Source: Sediminihabitans luteus (lineage in GTDB: Bacteria > Actinomycetota > Actinomycetes > Actinomycetales > Cellulomonadaceae). From it: a stretch of DNA of 64,000 bases. Positions 42,903-52,039 of this stretch are shown piece by piece. The notes beneath the pieces are model-generated. The model ran no database searches and was not told the origin of the DNA. It saw nothing but the letters and a program-made list of their open reading frames with translations. The stretch covers positions 806,001-870,000 of the forward strand of contig NZ_PGFE01000001.1 of assembly GCF_002797595.1 (NCBI RefSeq). The letters run 5' to 3'. The position numbers were made by a program, and so were the translations under genes. Within the stretch, counting starts at the first letter, position 1, and each line of letters starts with the position of its first letter.

Positions 42903-44194
42903 CCGTGGGCCGGGCGCACCGGCCGCAGGCGCAGGCCGAGCGCCACGAGCCCGACCGCGACCACGAGCGCGGCACCCCAGCCGAGCGCGGCGTACGACGC
43001 GACCGCGATCACGGCTCCCGCGACCAGACCGCCCACGGCACCGCCGACGTTCATGACGAGGTCCGAGAGCCCCTGGACGGAGGTGCGCGCGGAGGGCGTC
43101 GCGTCGACGAGCAGCGCGGACCCTGCGACGAGCCCGCACGACCACCCGACGCCCAGCAGCACGAGCCCCACGGTCAGGCGGACCGAGTCGTCGCTGGGCG
43201 CGCCCGCCACAGTCACCGCGGACACGAGCAGGATCGCGGCACCGAGCACGAGCACGCGCGCGTGCCCCCAGACGTCGGCGAGGCGCCCGATCACGGGACT
43301 CAGCGCGTACATCCCGGCGATGTGCGCGCTGATGACGACCCCGACGACCTCGAGGCTCGCTCCCCCGTGGTCCATGTGCACGGGGGTCATGGACATGAGC
43401 GCGACCATGACCGTGTGGCTCAGGACGATCGCGGCGAGCGCGGACGTCGCGGCCCGCGACCCGCGCACGGCGGCCCAGCCCTCCGCGATCCCGTCGCCTC
43501 GCACCGGGGCCGAGGCGGTGGCCGGGGCGGTGGCCGACGCCGCGGCCCGCGCGACGTGCAGGGGGTCGGGCCGCAGCGCGAGCCACAGCACGAGCCCGGC
43601 GAGGGCGAACGCGACGGCCGAGAGCACGTACGGGAACGCCGTCGGCGCGGGAGAGCCGTGCGTCGGCTCCCCGACCTGGGCGAGGCCGAGGTACGCGCCG
43701 AGCCGGTTCATGGGGCCCGCGAGGTTGGGGCCGAGCACCGAGCCGACCGTGGTCGCCCAGATCACGACCGACAGGTCGGTCGCGCGCCGCTGCGGCGTCG
43801 CGAGATCGGTCGCGGTGAAGCGCGACGCGAGCCCGCTCGCCGTCCCGGCGCCGAACGCGAGCATCGCGACGACGAGCAGCGGCCAGCTGCCGACCGTGGT
43901 CGCGACGGCCGCGAGCACCGCCCCGACCGTCGCGGTCGCGTACCCCGTCACGAGCGAGACCCGGCGCCCGGACCGCGCGGCGGCCCGGGACAGCGGCACG
44001 GCCGCGAGCGCGGCCCCGACGACGCCCGCGGTCTGCGTGAGCCCGGCGACGACGTCCGACCCGGAGAGCCGCGACGCGATCAGGGCGCTCACGGAGATGC
44101 CCGTCGCGACGCCGATCCCGCCGAGGACCTGCGACGTGGCGAGCACGCGGACGGTGCGGCGCTGGACGGGGGCGAGGTCGCCGGGGTCGGTCAC
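42893..44194 (-). CDS. MFS transporter
   Basis: 433 residues with 12 predicted transmembrane helices in two halves, joined by a short Ala/Thr/Pro-rich central loop (about 210-235). Motif A-like [12 protein letters not shown] after helix 2. It resembles drug-exporting MFS proteins, but the substrate cannot be read from sequence. GTG 44194. It is divergent from mshD with about 50 bp between starts. Confidence 0.88.
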   Translation of the reverse strand: MTDPGDLAPVQRRTVRVLATSQVLGGIGVATGISVSALIASRLSGSDVVAGLTQTAGVVGAALAAVPLSRAAARSGRRVSLVTGYATATVGAVLAAVATTVGSWPLLVVAMLAFGAGTASGLASRFTATDLATPQRRATDLSVVIWATTVGSVLGPNLAGPMNRLGAYLGLAQVGEPTHGSPAPTAFPYVLSAVAFALAGLVLWLALRPDPLHVARAAASATAPATASAPVRGDGIAEGWAAVRGSRAATSALAAIVLSHTVMVALMSMTPVHMDHGGASLEVVGVVISAHIAGMYALSPVIGRLADVWGHARVLVLGAAILLVSAVTVAGAPSDDSVRLTVGLVLLGVGWSCGLVAGSALLVDATPSARTSVQGLSDLVMNVGGAVGGLVAGAVIAVASYAALGWGAALVVAVGLVALGLRLRPVRPAHGAA

Positions 44195-44247
44195 GCCCGC
44201 AGCCTAGCGGCGCTCCCTCGCGCGGCCGCGTGTGGTGGGATGGGCGC

Positions 44248-45243
44248 ATGCCCCTCGCGCTCGACATCGGCCCCCTCGACGCCCCGACCGCCGCGCAGGT
44301 GCGCGCCCTCGCCGACGCGGCCGAGCGCGCCGACGGCGTCGCGCCGCTCTCGGAGCAGCCGCTGCTGCGCCTCGGCACGGACTCCGAGCTCCTGACCCAC
44401 GTGGTGGTCCGCAGCGCGGGGCAGGTCGTCGGGTACGCGCAGGTCGACCGCGGCGGCGACGACGCGAGCGCCGAGATCGTCGTCCACCCCGAGCACCGCC
44501 GCCGCGGGACGGGCCGCACGCTGCTGCGCACCGCGGTGCGCGACGCGCGTCTGCCCGCCTACTCGGGCACGCCCGGCCAGCACGGCAAGGCGCTGCACGT
44601 GTGGGCGCACGGCGACCTGCCGCCCGCGCAGGGGCTCGCCGCGGCCGAGGGGCTCGTGGTCGTGCGCGAGCTCCTGCGCCTGGGTCTCGACCTCGCCCCG
44701 GACCGCCCGCGCCCGCAGGTCCCGCCCGGCTACGTCGTCCGACCGTTCGTCCCGGGTGCGGACGACGCGGCCTGGCTCGCGCTCAACGCCCGGGCGTTCG
44801 CGCACCACCCCGAGCAGGGGCGCACGACCCTCGACGACCTGCGGGCGCGGCAGCACGAGGACTGGTTCGACGCGTCCGGGTTCTGGCTGCTCGAGCGCGC
44901 CGACGGCACGCTCGCGGGCTTCCACTGGACCAAGGTGCCGGCCGGGCAGACCCCGGCGCCCGACGGCCGCGTGCCCGAGGGCGAGGTGTACGTCGTGGGC
45001 GTCGACCCCGACGCGCAGGGGCAGGGCCTGGGCGCCGTGCTGACCGAGGTCGGTCTCGCGCACCTCGCGCGCACGTGCGTGCGCGCCGTGCTGTACGTCG
45101 ACGGCGACAACACGGCCGCGGTCCGCACCTACGAGCGGGCCGGGTTCGCCCGCGACGCGGTCGACGTGCAGTACGGCCCGGCCACGACGACGGGCGGCTC
45201 GGACACCCACAGTTCATCAACTGGTGCCACGATGGGCCTATGA
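44248..45243 (+). CDS. mshD: Mycothiol synthase
   Basis: 331 residues with two tandem GNAT domains; the second is the active acetyltransferase ([38 protein letters not shown]). It adds an acetyl group to Cys-GlcN-Ins, the last step in making mycothiol, the actinobacterial glutathione substitute. A late CDVQY-like segment reads [11 protein letters not shown] 44248 is chosen over an upstream ATG at 44230 because it starts the conserved region. It overlaps ppk1. Confidence 0.95.
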   Translation: MPLALDIGPLDAPTAAQVRALADAAERADGVAPLSEQPLLRLGTDSELLTHVVVRSAGQVVGYAQVDRGGDDASAEIVVHPEHRRRGTGRTLLRTAVRDARLPAYSGTPGQHGKALHVWAHGDLPPAQGLAAAEGLVVVRELLRLGLDLAPDRPRPQVPPGYVVRPFVPGADDAAWLALNARAFAHHPEQGRTTLDDLRARQHEDWFDASGFWLLERADGTLAGFHWTKVPAGQTPAPDGRVPEGEVYVVGVDPDAQGQGLGAVLTEVGLAHLARTCVRAVLYVDGDNTAAVRTYERAGFARDAVDVQYGPATTTGGSDTHSSSTGATMGL

Positions 45244-47510
45244 CGGACTCGACCGCGCAGAGCACCCTGGACCCGGACCTCGCCGCCCACATCGCCGAGC
45301 ACATCGCGGAGGAGACGGGTGCGCCCGAGCCGACGCCGCTCGCCGAGCTCGAGCCGCTGCCCGACGACCGCTTCGCGGACCGGGAGATCAGCTGGCTCGC
45401 GTTCAACCAGCGCGTCCTGGAGCTCGCGGAGGACCCGCACCAGCCGCTGCTCGAGCGCGTGCGGTTCCTCGGGATCTTCGCGTCGAACCTCGACGAGTTC
45501 TTCATGGTGCGCGTCGCGGGCCTCAAGCGACGCATCGCGACGGGCCTCGCGGTGACCGCCGCGTCGGGCCTGCGCCCGCGCGAGGTGCTCGCCGCGATCG
45601 GCGAGCGCGCGCACGAGCTCATGGACCGGCACGCGCGCGTGTTCCGCGACGAGGTGCAGCCCGCGCTCGCGAACGAGGGCATCACGCTCGTGCACTGGGA
45701 CGAGCTCGAGACGCGCGAGCAGGAACGCCTGCACAAGTACTTCCGCAAGCAGATCTTCCCGGTGCTCACGCCGCTCGCGGTCGACCCGGCGCACCCGTTC
45801 CCGTACATCTCGGGGCTCTCGCTCAACCTCGCCGTCGTCGTCGCGAACCCGACCACGAACAAGGAGCACTTCGCGCGGGTCAAGGTGCCGCCGCTGCTGC
45901 CCCGGTTCATCGCGGTCGACGCGAAGGGCCGGCCCAGCGCCCCGACGTCCGCGACCCCCACGCCCGGCAAGGGCCAGATGTCCTACGTGCCCGTCGAGGA
46001 GGTCATCGCCCAGCACCTCGACCACCTGTTCCCCGGCATGGACGTGCTCGAGCACCACACGTTCCGGGTCACCCGCAACGAGGACGTCGAGGTCGAGGAG
46101 GACGACGCCGAGAACCTCCTGCAGGCCATGGAGAAGGAGCTCCTGCGCCGCCGTTTCGGTCCGCCCGTGCGGCTCGAGCTCGCGACCGGGATCAGCCCGC
46201 GCATCCGCGAGCTGCTGGTGCGCGAGCTCGGCGTCGCCGAGGACGAGGTGTACGAGCTGCCCGCGCCGCTCGACCTGACCGGCCTCAACGTGATCGCCGA
46301 CCTCGACCGCGCCGACCTGCACTTCCCGCCGTTCGTGCCGACGACGCACCGGTTCCTCGCCGAGGTCGAGTCGGCCAGCCCGACCGACGTGTTCGCCGCG
46401 ATCCGTGAGCGCGACATCCTGCTGCACCACCCGTACGACTCGTTCTCGACGTCGGTCCAGACGTTCCTCGAGCAGGCGGCGAACGACCCCAAGGTGCTCG
46501 CGATCAAGCAGACCCTCTACCGCACCTCGGGCGACTCCCCCATCGTCGACGCGCTCATCGACGCGGCCGAGGCCGGCAAGCAGGTGCTCGCGCTCGTCGA
46601 GATCAAGGCCCGGTTCGACGAGCAGGCCAACATCTCGTGGGCGCGCAAGCTCGAGCAGGCCGGCGTGCACGTCGTCTACGGGATCGTGGGCCTCAAGACG
46701 CACTGCAAGCTCTCGCTCGTGGTCCGCCAGGAGTCCGACGGCCTGCGCCGCTACTGCCACGTCGGCACGGGCAACTACCACCCCAAGACCGCCCGCCTGT
46801 ACACCGACCACGGTCTGCTGACGTGCGACCCGGACGTCGGCCAGGACCTCACCCGGCTGTTCAACCAGCTCAGCGGGTACGCCCCGCAGTCGCGGTTCCA
46901 CCGCCTCCTGGTCGCGCCGCGCACCGTGCGCACGGGCCTCATCGAGCGCATCGAGCGCGAGCGCCAGGCCGCGCTCACGGGGCGCGAGGCGTGGGTGCGC
47001 ATCAAGGTCAACTCGGCCGTCGACGAGACGACGATCGACGCGCTGTACCGCGCGTCGCAGGCGGGCGTGAAGGTCGACCTCGTGGTGCGCGGCATCTGCG
47101 CGGTGCGCCCCGGCGTGCCGGGCCTGAGCGAGAACATCCGCGTGCGGTCGATCCTCGGGCGGTTCCTCGAGCACTCGCGGCTGTTCGCGTTCGCGAACTC
47201 CTCGGGGCCCGCGATCGGCGAGGGCGCGGAGTCCGGCCCCGAGGTGTTCATCGGCTCGGCCGACCTCATGCACCGCAACCTCGACCGCCGCGTCGAGACG
47301 CTCGTGCGCATCGCCGACCCCGACCAGGTCGCCGAGATCCTCGAGCTGCTCGAGACGTCGATGGACGACTCGACCGCGTCGTGGCACCTGCACGACTCGG
47401 CCTGGACCCGCCACCCCGACACGGCCGCGGGCGACGACCCCGACCGGTTCACCGACCTGCAGGCCTCGCTCGTGCAGCGCCAGCGCCGCCGGATGAGCGC
47501 GGGACGCTGA
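45240..47510 (+). CDS. ppk1: Polyphosphate kinase 1
   Basis: 756 residues. It polymerises the ATP gamma-phosphate into polyphosphate. N domain ([16 protein letters not shown]), head domain, and two phospholipase-D-like C domains with [13 protein letters not shown] (autophosphorylated histidine) and [15 protein letters not shown], then [18 protein letters not shown] 45240 overlaps the mshD stop. Followed 4 bp later by mutT1, and then by phosphate uptake genes, an order that links polyphosphate and phosphate supply. Confidence 0.97.
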   Translation: MTDSTAQSTLDPDLAAHIAEHIAEETGAPEPTPLAELEPLPDDRFADREISWLAFNQRVLELAEDPHQPLLERVRFLGIFASNLDEFFMVRVAGLKRRIATGLAVTAASGLRPREVLAAIGERAHELMDRHARVFRDEVQPALANEGITLVHWDELETREQERLHKYFRKQIFPVLTPLAVDPAHPFPYISGLSLNLAVVVANPTTNKEHFARVKVPPLLPRFIAVDAKGRPSAPTSATPTPGKGQMSYVPVEEVIAQHLDHLFPGMDVLEHHTFRVTRNEDVEVEEDDAENLLQAMEKELLRRRFGPPVRLELATGISPRIRELLVRELGVAEDEVYELPAPLDLTGLNVIADLDRADLHFPPFVPTTHRFLAEVESASPTDVFAAIRERDILLHHPYDSFSTSVQTFLEQAANDPKVLAIKQTLYRTSGDSPIVDALIDAAEAGKQVLALVEIKARFDEQANISWARKLEQAGVHVVYGIVGLKTHCKLSLVVRQESDGLRRYCHVGTGNYHPKTARLYTDHGLLTCDPDVGQDLTRLFNQLSGYAPQSRFHRLLVAPRTVRTGLIERIERERQAALTGREAWVRIKVNSAVDETTIDALYRASQAGVKVDLVVRGICAVRPGVPGLSENIRVRSILGRFLEHSRLFAFANSSGPAIGEGAESGPEVFIGSADLMHRNLDRRVETLVRIADPDQVAEILELLETSMDDSTASWHLHDSAWTRHPDTAAGDDPDRFTDLQASLVQRQRRRMSAGR

Positions 47511-47514
47511 GCGG

Positions 47515-48543
47515 ATGGTCGCTGCCGCCGTCACCGCCTCGCCGCTGCGCGCCGCGCTCGGACCGACCCGGGTCGAGCACGCCCGCGTGATCGAGACCGC
47601 GGGCGCGCTCGTGTGGCGCGTGCGCGAGGGCGAGCTCCAGGTGCGCCTCGTGCACCGCCCGCGCTACGACGACTGGTCGTGGCCCAAGGGCAAGCTCGAC
47701 CCGGGCGAGGCGTTCCCCACGGCCGCGGTGCGCGAGGTCGCGGAGGAGACGGGCCGGTCGATCGTGCTCGGGCAGCCGCTGCCCGGCCTGCAGTACCTGA
47801 CGCCCGAGGGGCGGGTCAAGCGCGTGCACTACTGGGCCGCGCAGCGTGCGACCAAGCGGGACGACGCCGCGGCGATCACCGCCCGCGCGCCCGTGCACCC
47901 CGTCTCGCCCGAGGAGATCGACGCCTCGGTATGGCTCTCCGCCGAGGACGCCGCGCGGCGTCTGACCCGCAAGGTCGACCGGGTGCCGCTCGCGGCGCTC
48001 GTCGCCGAGCACGAGCACGGCCGGCTCTCGACGCACCCCGTCGTCATCGCCCGGCACGGCAAGGCGCAGGCACGCTCGACCTGGTACGGCGACGAGCGCG
48101 ACCGCCCGCTCACGCCGATGGGGCACGCGCAGGCCGCCGCGATGGTGCCCGTGCTCGCCGCCTACGGCGTCGGCCGGGTCGTCACGAGCCGCTGGGAGCG
48201 GTGCGCGACGACGATCGCGCCGTTCGCGCACGCGGCGGGCATCATGACCACGCGCAGCGAGCAGCTCACCGAGGCGCAGCACGAGCGCTCGCCCGGGCGC
48301 GTCGGGGCCGTGGTGCGCGCGATGCTCGAGGACCCGCAGCCGTCGGTGCTGTGCACCCACCGCCCGGTGCTGCCCACGGTGCTCGACGTGCTGGGCCAGC
48401 ACGCGCGCCGCAGCGTCGCGAACGCCCTGCCCACGACCGACCCGTTCCTCGAGCCGGGCGAGCTGATCGTGGCGCACGTCGCGCAGACGGACAAGGGCCC
48501 CCGCGTCGTCGCGGCCGAGCGCGTCAGCCCGCCGCTGCACTGA
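47515..48543 (+). CDS. mutT1: Two-domain Nudix hydrolase/histidine phosphatase (MutT1)
   Basis: 342 residues. N-terminal Nudix domain with GKLDPGEAFPTAAVREVAEE (Nudix box) and a C-terminal histidine-phosphatase domain with VIARHGKAQAR. The mycobacterial MutT1 of the same architecture hydrolyses 8-oxo-GTP/dGTP and diadenosine polyphosphates; it also lies next to ppk there. ATG 47515 lies 4 bp after ppk1. Confidence 0.94.
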   Translation: MVAAAVTASPLRAALGPTRVEHARVIETAGALVWRVREGELQVRLVHRPRYDDWSWPKGKLDPGEAFPTAAVREVAEETGRSIVLGQPLPGLQYLTPEGRVKRVHYWAAQRATKRDDAAAITARAPVHPVSPEEIDASVWLSAEDAARRLTRKVDRVPLAALVAEHEHGRLSTHPVVIARHGKAQARSTWYGDERDRPLTPMGHAQAAAMVPVLAAYGVGRVVTSRWERCATTIAPFAHAAGIMTTRSEQLTEAQHERSPGRVGAVVRAMLEDPQPSVLCTHRPVLPTVLDVLGQHARRSVANALPTTDPFLEPGELIVAHVAQTDKGPRVVAAERVSPPLH

Positions 48544-48597
48544 CCAGCCGGATGCCCCGACGCCGCACCCGGGCACGCGTCGTCCGACCGTGTGTGC

Positions 48598-48680
48598 GGA
48601 CGGCGCGTGGCCGGGCGGCCCGGGAACCGCCGGACGACGCGTGGCCGGGCGGCCCGGGAAGCGCCGGACGACGCGTGGCG
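48598..48680. repeat. 34-bp tandem repeat between mutT1 and pit
   Basis: Two full units (48598-48631 and 48632-48665) and a third partial unit to 48680, each starting GGACGRCGCGTGGC. An inverted ACGCGTCGTCCG lies just before the array (48576-48587), so it can fold into a hairpin and may serve as a bidirectional terminator for these convergent genes. Confidence 0.92.
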
Positions 48681-48683
48681 AGG

Positions 48684-49688
48684 TCAGCGCAGGATGGGCC
48701 AGAGGATCCAGTACATGACGGCGGCGACGAGCGCCGCGGCCGGGATCGTCATGACCCAGGCGGCGCCGATGCTCTTGGCGACGCCCCAGCGCACCGCGGA
48801 GACGCGCTTGGTCGCGCCCACGCCCATGACGGCCGAGGTGATGGTGTGCGTGGTCGACACGGGTGCGTGCAGCGCGAACGCGTTGACGTACAGCACCACG
48901 GCCGAGACCGTCTCGGCGACGAAGCCGCGCGCGGGGTCGAGCTCGATGATGCGGCGTCCGAGGGTGCGCATGATGCGCCAGCCGCCCGAGTAGGTGCCGA
49001 GCGAGATCGCCGTCGCCGCCGAGATCTTGACCCACAGGGGGATGTCGCCGTCGTCGGGGTGGTACCCGCCGGCCACGAGCGCGAGCAGGATCACGCCCAT
49101 GGTCTTCTGCGCGTCCTGCAGGCCGTGCCCGAGCGCCATGCCGGCGGCCGAGGCGGTCTGCGCGATGCGGAACCGGCGGAACGTCTTGGCGGGGGCGGCG
49201 TTGCGGAACAGCCAGAGCACGCCGACCATGACCGCGAACGCGCCGAAGAACCCGATGATCGGCGAGAACACCATCGGCAGGACGACCTTGTCCCAGATCG
49301 ACGTCCAGAACACCGTGACGCCCGACGCGAGCCCCGCGCCCGTGAGCCCGCCGATGATCGCGTGGGTCGAGGACGAGGGCAGGCCGAGCCGCCAGGTGAT
49401 GAGGTTCCAGGTGATCGCGCCGACGAGCGCGGCGAGCACCACGACGAGGGCCTCGTGCGCGTCGACCGAGCCGATGTCGATGATCTCCTCGGCGATGGTC
49501 GTCGCGACCTCGGTGCCCAGGAGCGCGCCGACGAGGTTGAAGAACGCCGCCATGAGCAGGGCGGCCCGCGGGGTCAGCGCACGGGTCGAGACCGACGTCG
49601 CGATGGCGTTCGCGGCGTCGTGGAAGCCGTTGGTGTAGTCGAACCCGAGAGCCAGGGCGACGACGACGACGACGAGGACGAGCTCCAC
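48684..49688 (-). CDS. pit: Low-affinity inorganic phosphate transporter (PiT family)
   Basis: 334 residues with about 9-10 transmembrane helices. PiT signatures: GFDYTNGFHDAANAIATS near the N-terminus and GLPSSSTHAIIGGLTGAG in the middle, with a second SSTHT-like VSTTHTITSAVMGVG. It takes up metal-phosphate with protons. It is cotranscribed after a DUF47 accessory gene, the standard partner of Pit. GTG 49688. Confidence 0.96.
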   Translation of the reverse strand: MELVLVVVVVALALGFDYTNGFHDAANAIATSVSTRALTPRAALLMAAFFNLVGALLGTEVATTIAEEIIDIGSVDAHEALVVVLAALVGAITWNLITWRLGLPSSSTHAIIGGLTGAGLASGVTVFWTSIWDKVVLPMVFSPIIGFFGAFAVMVGVLWLFRNAAPAKTFRRFRIAQTASAAGMALGHGLQDAQKTMGVILLALVAGGYHPDDGDIPLWVKISAATAISLGTYSGGWRIMRTLGRRIIELDPARGFVAETVSAVVLYVNAFALHAPVSTTHTITSAVMGVGATKRVSAVRWGVAKSIGAAWVMTIPAAALVAAVMYWILWPILR

Positions 49689-49692
49689 GGCG

Positions 49693-50313
49693 TCAGGACT
49701 CCTTGAGGACGATCGTCTCGACGGTGTTCGCGACCTTCTCGAACGCGTCGGCGGCGTGCTCCAGGATCTCGACGACCTCCTTGAGCTTCATGAGCTCGAT
49801 CGGGTCGGTGATCTCGTCGAAGAGCTGGGCGAGGAGCTTGCGGTGCACCTTGTCGGCCTGGTTCTCGAGGCGGTTGACCTCGACCCAGTAGTCGGAGAGG
49901 TCCTTCATGGTGCGCAGCCGCGGCATGGCCTCGCACGTGAGCTCGGCGGCGCGCTCGAGCACCTGGACCTGGTCGGCGACGCGCGCCGGGAGCTCCTCGA
50001 TCCGGTACAGGACGATGAGGTCGGCGGCCTCCTCCATGAAGTCCATGCAGTCGTCGAGGGCCGACGCGAGCTCGTAGATGTCGTCGCGGTCGAACGGCGT
50101 GACGAACGTCTGGTTGAGCCGACGCATGATCGCGTGCGTCGCCTCGTCGGCGTCGTGCTCGGTGTCGGAGAGCTGCTTGGCGATCTCCTTGCGCGTCTTG
50201 CGGTCGGCACCGAGCAGCTCCGCGAGGAGCTTGCTGCCGGTCACCAGGTGCTCGGCGGATGCGGTGAGGAGGTCGAAGAACGACGAGTCGCGCGGGGTCA
50301 GACGCATGCGCAC
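49693..50313 (-). CDS. DUF47/PhoU-like Pit accessory protein
   Basis: 206 residues, all-helical PhoU-like fold with paired acidic metal-binding segments (SDTEHDADEATHAI, ENQADKVHRKLLAQLF). It modulates the Pit transporter encoded 4 bp downstream. The start may be GTG 50313 or ATG 50307. A PHO-box-like triple repeat and a -10 box lie upstream. Confidence 0.93.
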   Translation of the reverse strand: MRMRLTPRDSSFFDLLTASAEHLVTGSKLLAELLGADRKTRKEIAKQLSDTEHDADEATHAIMRRLNQTFVTPFDRDDIYELASALDDCMDFMEEAADLIVLYRIEELPARVADQVQVLERAAELTCEAMPRLRTMKDLSDYWVEVNRLENQADKVHRKLLAQLFDEITDPIELMKLKEVVEILEHAADAFEKVANTVETIVLKES

Positions 50314-50348
50314 GGTGGGCTCCGGTCAGCGGGGGCGTTGTCGTGCCA

Positions 50349-50412
50349 AGCGTAGGGCAGGGTCTGCGCGCCGGGCCACACCAGGTGGACGGGAGGTTGC
50401 CGTGCGGTGAAC
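50349..50412 (-). promoter_or_regulatory. Three-unit PHO box and -10 upstream of the Pit operon
   Basis: On the minus strand from 50412: GTTCACCGCAC, GGCAACCTCCC, GTCCACCTGGT, three consecutive 11-bp units of the type bound by Streptomyces PhoP (core GTTCACC: 7, 5 and 6 of 7 matches, counting G as allowed at position 2). TACGCT (50349-50354) is a -10 box 25 bp downstream. The rest of the gap up to 50578 shows only G+C-rich hairpins. Confidence 0.65.
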
Positions 50413-50578
50413 GCGGGCGGTCCGGCCGGGTGGGAGGAGTGCGACGCCGGGCCGGGAGCGCCTCTCGGCGCGGGGCCGCTCGTAGCGGCTCAAGATGGAG
50501 CCCGGGGCTACCTCGACCCGACGTCGCCCGACCATCGTACGCCCGCTCCCCGGGCCTCGGGGTGGGCGGTGAGAAGCC

Positions 50579-51217
50579 TCACTCGAGCATCCCCGCGCGG
50601 TGCAGGGCGGCGGCGTGGACGAGCTCGTCGGCGGTGCGCTGGAGCGACGCGGCGCCGTGCGTGACGCGCCGCGCGGCCTCGGGGTCGGCGACCTCGCGCG
50701 CGTCCGCGTCCTGCGCCGCGCCCGCCGCGACGATCCGGCAGAACGCCCCCGCGCGGTCGAGCGCGACGTCGAGCTCGCCCGCGAAGACGCCCGAGAGCAC
50801 CGCGTCGGCGAGGTCGCGCACGTCATCCGGCCCGGGCGGGCGGACGACGCCCGCGACGGCCTCGCTCACGGGCGCGGCGTCGACCCCGAGCCGGTAGCGC
50901 AGGGCCACGCCCTCGGGGTCGCGCCGCGTCCACTCGCGCAGCACGTAGAGCCGCCAGAGCGCTCCCGGGAGCGAGTTCGGGGCGGCGTCGGCCCACAGGC
51001 CCGCGACGACGTCGAGGCCCTCGGTCTCGACGAGCCGCACGAGGCGGTCGACGACGTCCGGGTCCTCCGCGGCACGCGCCCGGCGCACGATCACCGCGGC
51101 CGTCGTGTGCGCGATCTCGTCGCGCGTGCGCGGGTCGACGTCGTCGGGCAGCTCGGCCGCCGCGCGCGGGTCGAGCATCGCGGGGCGGCGGGGCGGGCGC
51201 GGAGGTGTCGGGCTCAT
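50579..51217 (-). CDS. Uncharacterised actinobacterial protein
   Basis: 212 residues, probably cytoplasmic and mostly helical. Proline/arginine-rich first 12 residues. Recognisable conserved-looking segments are LVETEGLDVVAGLWADA and PGALWRLYVLREW, but I cannot assign a family or function. There is no signal peptide, transmembrane helix or catalytic motif. It lies alone between the phosphate operon and a divergent MarR gene. Confidence 0.75.
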   Translation of the reverse strand: MSPTPPRPPRRPAMLDPRAAAELPDDVDPRTRDEIAHTTAAVIVRRARAAEDPDVVDRLVRLVETEGLDVVAGLWADAAPNSLPGALWRLYVLREWTRRDPEGVALRYRLGVDAAPVSEAVAGVVRPPGPDDVRDLADAVLSGVFAGELDVALDRAGAFCRIVAAGAAQDADAREVADPEAARRVTHGAASLQRTADELVHAAALHRAGMLE

Positions 51218-51300
51218 CGTCCGATTCTCGCGCGCCGACCGTCCGGCGGTCGAGGCGACCGGGGACCACCACGGGGCCGATCCGGTTGCTTCACACAATA

Positions 51301-51330
51301 ATTGCTTTGGGCAATGAATGCGCGTAAGGT
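51301..51330 (+). promoter_or_regulatory. Promoter with palindromic MarR-type operator
   Basis: TTGCTT (51302-51307), 17 bp, TAAGGT (51325-51330) make a good housekeeping promoter for the MarR gene. The palindrome ATTGC-TTTGG-GCAAT (51301-51315) covers the -35 box, so binding there would block it. The A/T content is high for this genome. Confidence 0.75.
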
Positions 51331-51353
51331 CTCCACGAATCCCGAGGAGAGCC

Positions 51354-51905
51354 ATGACCGCCACCGCGCCGAGCACCACGCGCACCCCCGCCGACGAGTG
51401 CCCGGCAGCCGCGCCGCACGCCGGCCTGCGCACGCTCGTCGTCGCGCTCGAGCAGCTCTCGCGCGCCCAGCGCGAGGTCAGCGCGGCCACGGCCCGCGCG
51501 CTCGACGTGTCCCGCTCGACGCTCGCCGCGGTCCGCATCCTCGAGGTCTGCGGCACGAGCCACGTCGGCGACCTCGCCGAGGCCCTGCGCGTCGACCTCT
51601 CGGTCGCGAGCCGCAACGTCAGCGCGCTGCTCGAGGCCGGGCTCATCGAACGCACCGTGCCCGACGACGACCGCCGCGCCCGCGTCGTGAGCCTGACCCC
51701 CGCGGGTCACGACCTCGCGGCCCGCGCGCAGACGACGATCGAACGACTGACCGTCACGTCGTTCGCGGACTGGGAGGCCGACGACCTCGACGTCGCCGCG
51801 CACGCCCTGGCCCGCGTGAGCGAGACCGTCTGCCAGATCGCCAACCGCCTCGCGACCGACCCGGTCACCGCCGAGCCGCACCGCCCACCGGGCCGCACCG
51901 CCTGA
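51354..51905 (+). CDS. MarR-family regulator upstream of a DHA2 exporter
   Basis: 183 residues. Winged HTH with SHVGDLAEALRVDLSVASRNVSAL and the wing DDDRRARVVSLTPAG. It likely represses its own promoter and the exporter gene 135 bp downstream in the same direction, the usual MarR/DHA2 arrangement. ATG 51354 follows GAGGAG. The inducer is unknown. Confidence 0.93.
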   Translation: MTATAPSTTRTPADECPAAAPHAGLRTLVVALEQLSRAQREVSAATARALDVSRSTLAAVRILEVCGTSHVGDLAEALRVDLSVASRNVSALLEAGLIERTVPDDDRRARVVSLTPAGHDLAARAQTTIERLTVTSFADWEADDLDVAAHALARVSETVCQIANRLATDPVTAEPHRPPGRTA

Positions 51906-52039
51906 CCGCACGGCCGGGACGCACGGCCCGGAGCGCACGACCCAGAACGCCATCGACCAGCACGAAGAAGAACACCTCCGGACGACGACGTCCCACCGCC
52001 CACGGACGTCACCACGTCCCGTCCCAGGAAGAGAACGCC

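Noticed and set aside
45210-45240. PHO box (GTTCATCAACT) before ppk1
   Set aside because: Only one unit fits; the next 11 bp do not, and there is no -10 box at a sensible distance.
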